Part shown: positions 5,972 to 8,363 of the stretch, in pieces | Layout of the letters: every line of letters starts with the position of its first letter | How positions within the stretch are numbered: position 1 is the stretch's first letter | Assembly (NCBI GenBank): GCA_938003715.1 | Contig: CALKYK010000526.1 | Coordinates: 1 to 8,363, forward strand | Length of the DNA stretch: 8,363 nucleotides | Direction of reading: 5' to 3' | Source: an uncultured Gammaproteobacteria bacterium | GTDB lineage: Bacteria; Pseudomonadota; Gammaproteobacteria; Steroidobacterales; Woeseiaceae | Translations under genes and position numbers: made by a program | Notes under the pieces: generated by a model | What the model was told of the DNA's origin: nothing | Databases searched by the model: none | The model's input: the letters and a program-made list of their open reading frames with translations, nothing else

Positions 5972-7231
5972 CTACGCGGCGGCTTCGGCTAGCGTCTCGA
6001 AAAACAGGTCGAGATCGGCACGGCGCGTGTGCACGTGCGTCGATATTCGCAGTCGCGGGTTTTCGGTCGTCCAGATCCGCCGCTCCCGGCACAGCGCCCA
6101 CAGCCGCTCCAGCTTGCGCTCCGGCAGATCGATGCCGAACGTCACCAGCGAGCCGTACATGCGGTCATCTTCGGGAGTCAGCATCTCGACGTACGGCAAG
6201 GTCCGGGCGCGCGCATACGTATCCATCGCCAATGCATGAATGCGCTCATAAATTTTCACAGGCCCGATGTCCTGAGCGAACTGCAGGCCCGCCATGAATC
6301 CTTCGATAATCGCGCGATTGTTCGTACCGAAGCGCATGAAACGGCCGGCCTTCAGTGACAGGTCGTCCCACTTCGCGGTCGCGATGACCGGGTAGTGCTC
6401 GTCCAGGCGCTCCCGACGGATAAACAGCAGGCCCGACCCGGCCGGCGCGAACAGCCACTTGTGCGGGCTGCCGGCGAAATAGTCACAGCCCATGTCGTCG
6501 ATCCGGTACGGCACCTGTCCCGTCATGTGCGCACCGTCGACGACCGTGATCACACCCTTTTCTCTCGCGATGTCGCAAATCTCGCGAATCGGCATCAGGA
6601 GCCCCGTCGGGCTGGTGATGCCGCTGAAGCTCAGGACGCGTGTGCGCGGGCCGATCGCGCCGGTAACGATATCGACCAGTTGCTCCGGGCTCTCGGGCGG
6701 CAGCGGAATGTCGACGACCCGGACCTCGAGCTCGCCGCGCGCCGCCCGTACCTGCCACGGCCCCGTGCCGCTGGGATGCTCCTGGTTCGTCAGCAGCACC
6801 TCGGAACCGCTGGGCAATACCATGCCGCCGGCAATGATCGACATCGCCTCCGTTGCGTTGTGCACGATCGCAAGCTCGTCCTTGTCGCAGCCGACGAACG
6901 CCGCGAGCGCGGTGCGTTCGGCGTCCAGCGTTTCGTAGCCCCAGCGCGGATAGCCGTCGTCGATGTGAAGCGCTGCTGCGCGGTCGAGATAATCCGCCAC
7001 GGCCCGTACGACCGGGCGCGGCGCCACACCGAGGCTGCCGGTGTTGAGCACGGCGCGCCCATACCGCATCAGGGACTGCGCCCGCCGGGGCCGGTCCCAG
7101 CGGCCGTCGGAGCCGGCTGCGGCCGGCCGCAACGGCGCGGCCGACTCGTCGTCATCAGCCAGCGCAGACCGCGGGATACCGTACAGCGCAGCGGCAAGGC
7201 CCAGGCTGCGTAATGCGTCGCGACGATTCAT
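5972..7231 (-). CDS. Class V aminotransferase-fold PLP enzyme with probable Tat signal peptide
   Basis: The 419-residue product is a fold-type I PLP enzyme of the class V group (isopenicillin N epimerase / cysteine desulfurase-like). Visible sites are NTGSLG (63-68), NATEAM (125-130) for the PLP phosphate, EHPSG (151-155), the PLP-ring aspartate in VVDGAHMTGQ (D232) and the Schiff-base lysine K258 in SPHKWLFAPAGSG. GTNNRA (302-307) and RISTHVHT (396-403) follow near the C-terminus. The N-terminus MNRRDALRSLGLAAALYG has a twin arginine at 3-4, a modest hydrophobic stretch and a possible cleavage site after ALA (23-25), so periplasmic export of the folded cofactor-loaded enzyme is likely. The start at 7231 is chosen for its ribosome site and signal; an upstream in-frame start at 7339 would bury the signal. 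The substrate is unknown. PvdN of fluorescent pseudomonads is a known Tat-exported enzyme of this fold, but no pyoverdine genes are visible here. Confidence 0.88.
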   Translation of the reverse strand: MNRRDALRSLGLAAALYGIPRSALADDDESAAPLRPAAAGSDGRWDRPRRAQSLMRYGRAVLNTGSLGVAPRPVVRAVADYLDRAAALHIDDGYPRWGYETLDAERTALAAFVGCDKDELAIVHNATEAMSIIAGGMVLPSGSEVLLTNQEHPSGTGPWQVRAARGELEVRVVDIPLPPESPEQLVDIVTGAIGPRTRVLSFSGITSPTGLLMPIREICDIAREKGVITVVDGAHMTGQVPYRIDDMGCDYFAGSPHKWLFAPAGSGLLFIRRERLDEHYPVIATAKWDDLSLKAGRFMRFGTNNRAIIEGFMAGLQFAQDIGPVKIYERIHALAMDTYARARTLPYVEMLTPEDDRMYGSLVTFGIDLPERKLERLWALCRERRIWTTENPRLRISTHVHTRRADLDLFFETLAEAAA

Positions 7232-7237
7232 CGATGA

Positions 7238-7245
7238 TCCCCCTT
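7238..7245 (-). promoter_or_regulatory. Ribosome binding site of the Tat-signal aminotransferase
   Basis: Read on the minus strand this is AAGGGGGA, ending 6 bases before ATG 7231. It supports that start over the in-frame start at 7339, and so places the twin-arginine motif at residues 3-4. Confidence 0.65.
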
Positions 7246-7367
7246 GAGCGTCTCTGGTCGCTGATCGGGCAGTTCGATGTCGTCGCGGCCGCCCGGTCCG
7301 GTTCATCTTAGTACAAACGACGCAGCACGGCGCAAACATGGCATCATGGACGTCGTCGGTCCGTATC

Positions 7368-7372
7368 GGGAG
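7368..7372 (+). promoter_or_regulatory. Ribosome binding site of the reductive-dehalogenase-like gene
   Basis: GGGAG ends 5 bases before GTG 7378 and supports this GTG as the start. No ATG exists upstream in frame before the stop codon at 7309-7311. Confidence 0.65.
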
Positions 7373-7377
7373 CCAGC

Positions 7378-8361
7378 GTGGCGAAATCTCCGTATCGACC
7401 CTATACGCCGAAACCCGAGCAGCTCGCGCTGTTGCCGAGCGTCTCGGGCAACAGCGTGAACGGGCTCGGTGAAACCAAACCCCGCCGTGCCCGGCACGTC
7501 TACTGGCACGATCCGAGCAAGCTGCCGCACGGCAAACTCCAGCAGTGGTTCTACACGCAGAACGCTGACCATCCGGGCATCAATGCCGCGCGCGCCGAGC
7601 GCGAAAAAATCCTCAACGCACCGCTGACCCCGGTTGCGGATGAACGTCGCGAAGCATCGGCTGAAAGCTGGAGCGAAGAACTCGAACGCTATGCAGCAAT
7701 TCTCGACATGGAGCTTTTCGGCATCGCGCGCATGCGCCCGGAATGGGCATTCGAAGGATTCGAAATCGAGCAGAAATGGGTGGTCATGATCGGCGTCGCC
7801 CACGATTACGAGACGTTCAAGGATGCGCCGCAGCTGTCCGCGGGCGCCGAGGTCATTCGCCAGTACGGTCGCGGTATCAAGGCGGCCAAGGACATCGCCA
7901 ACTGGATTCGTGAACGCGGCTGGTACGCGGAACCGCAGGGCGGCCCGATGGCGGGGCCGCTGTTGCTGATCCCGCCCGCCATCGAATGCGGCTTCGGCGA
8001 ACTGGGCAAGCACGGATCGATTATCAACGAAACCTACGGCTCGTCGTTTCGTCTCGCCGCGGTGCTCACCGACTTGCCGCTGATACCAACGCCGAAGGCA
8101 GGCTACGACGTGGACGATTTCTGCAGCCGCTGCCAGGTGTGCAGCAATGCGTGTCCGCCCGATGCGATCCTTCCGGAGAAAGTGCCGGTTCGAGGCGACG
8201 TCAAGTGGTACGTCGACTTCGACAAGTGCATCACGTTCTTCAACGAAAACTTCGGCTGCGGCATCTGCATCGCCGTTTGTCCGTGGAGCATTCCGGGCCG
8301 CTGTCCGCGCATCGTCGAGCATCGGCGCCGACGCGCGCAACGAAAAGGGAACGGCGGCTAG
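7378..8361 (+). CDS. Reductive-dehalogenase-like 4Fe-4S protein (cytoplasmic type)
   Basis: The complete 327-residue product resembles the catalytic part of corrinoid/iron-sulfur reductive dehalogenases (RdhA). The middle region has the family-like segment GFGELGKHGSIINETYG (205-221) followed by RLAAVLTDLPL. The C-terminal ferredoxin-like part has C249-xx-C252-xx-C255-xxx-C259-P and then KWYVDFDKC (C284) with C294-xx-C297-xxx-C301-P in FGCGICIAVCPWS. This second motif, a distant Cys before CxxCxxxCP, is the RdhA arrangement. The N-terminus (MAKSPYRPYTPK) has no twin-arginine or hydrophobic leader, so the protein is probably cytoplasmic. The C-terminus is a short basic tail rich in Arg. No RdhB-type membrane anchor or rdh regulator is visible nearby. 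Related epoxyqueuosine reductase (QueG) is a less likely identity. Cofactor and substrate cannot be read from the sequence; cobalamin binding is inferred from the family. Confidence 0.82.
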   Translation: MAKSPYRPYTPKPEQLALLPSVSGNSVNGLGETKPRRARHVYWHDPSKLPHGKLQQWFYTQNADHPGINAARAEREKILNAPLTPVADERREASAESWSEELERYAAILDMELFGIARMRPEWAFEGFEIEQKWVVMIGVAHDYETFKDAPQLSAGAEVIRQYGRGIKAAKDIANWIRERGWYAEPQGGPMAGPLLLIPPAIECGFGELGKHGSIINETYGSSFRLAAVLTDLPLIPTPKAGYDVDDFCSRCQVCSNACPPDAILPEKVPVRGDVKWYVDFDKCITFFNENFGCGICIAVCPWSIPGRCPRIVEHRRRRAQRKGNGG

Positions 8362-8363
8362 CA

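Larger units (their letters stand above)
7232..7377. promoter_or_regulatory. Divergent intergenic region
   Basis: These 146 bases separate the minus-strand aminotransferase from the plus-strand reductive-dehalogenase-like gene, so promoters for both should lie here. The region is less GC-rich around 7305-7340. On the minus strand a TAAGAT hexamer (7305-7310) could be a -10 box, but the nearest TTTGCG (7331-7336) lies 20 bases from it, too far for a good sigma-70 promoter. No convincing -35/-10 pair was found on the plus strand. No clear operator palindrome or riboswitch was recognised. Confidence 0.35.

Noticed and set aside
5941..5994. Possible bidirectional terminator between hisE and the convergent gene
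   Set aside because: A short CGCTA/TAGCG inverted repeat (5970-5974 and 5990-5994) and GC-rich runs exist, but there is no stable stem with a T-tract on either strand.
6395..7213. Plus-strand open frame (272 codons) opposite the aminotransferase
   Set aside because: The minus strand carries the complete PLP enzyme; this frame is Arg- and Ala-rich without motifs.
7303..8340. Long minus-strand open frame (345 codons) opposite the RdhA-like gene
   Set aside because: The plus-strand frame has clear iron-sulfur motifs and a good ribosome site; the opposite frame has none.
7378..8361. Identification as epoxyqueuosine reductase QueG
   Set aside because: The second cluster motif (C284, then FGCGICIAVCPWS) and the KWYVDFDKC stretch fit RdhA better, and I see no QueG-typical C-terminal repeat region.

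Overview
The window looks like a chromosomal segment from a GC-rich proteobacterium, most likely a gammaproteobacterium. The base composition is clearly GC-rich by eye. The gene order hisG-D-C-B-H-A-F-E follows the enterobacterial his operon, and hisB is the fused bifunctional form typical of Gammaproteobacteria. The His proteins also align almost colinearly with the E. coli ones as I remember them. No genus can be named from the sequence alone.

Positions 1-5940 (+ strand) are the histidine biosynthesis operon, entered at the very end of hisG. The genes are packed with 4-base stop/start overlaps (hisD/hisC, hisC/hisB, hisH/hisA, hisF/hisE), a 1-base gap (hisB/hisH) and a 19-base overlap (hisA/hisF). 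This points to one polycistronic message with translational coupling. Together the products cover ATP-phosphoribosyltransferase (HisG, only the tail seen), PR-ATP pyrophosphohydrolase (HisE), ProFAR isomerase (HisA), IGP synthase (HisH+HisF), IGP dehydratase and histidinol-phosphatase (HisB), aminotransferase (HisC) and histidinol dehydrogenase (HisD). The PR-AMP cyclohydrolase step (HisI) is missing: the last gene is a stand-alone hisE where E. coli has the hisIE fusion.

The most striking detail is at the left edge. The HisG C-terminus is recognisable in one continuous frame up to a TGA that overlaps the hisD start, but an in-frame amber codon at 21-23 interrupts it. Either HisG is truncated by about 20 residues, or there is readthrough, or the base is an error.

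Positions 5972-7231 (- strand, convergent with the his operon) encode a class V PLP-dependent aminotransferase-fold enzyme with a probable twin-arginine signal peptide, so probably a periplasmic enzyme. After a 146-base divergent intergenic region, 7378-8361 (+ strand) encodes a complete reductive-dehalogenase-like protein. It has two 4Fe-4S cluster motifs and lacks the Tat leader expected of respiratory RdhA proteins. These two genes have no visible link to histidine synthesis and are the least understood part of the window. No RNA genes, insertion sequences, CRISPR arrays or convincing terminators were seen.
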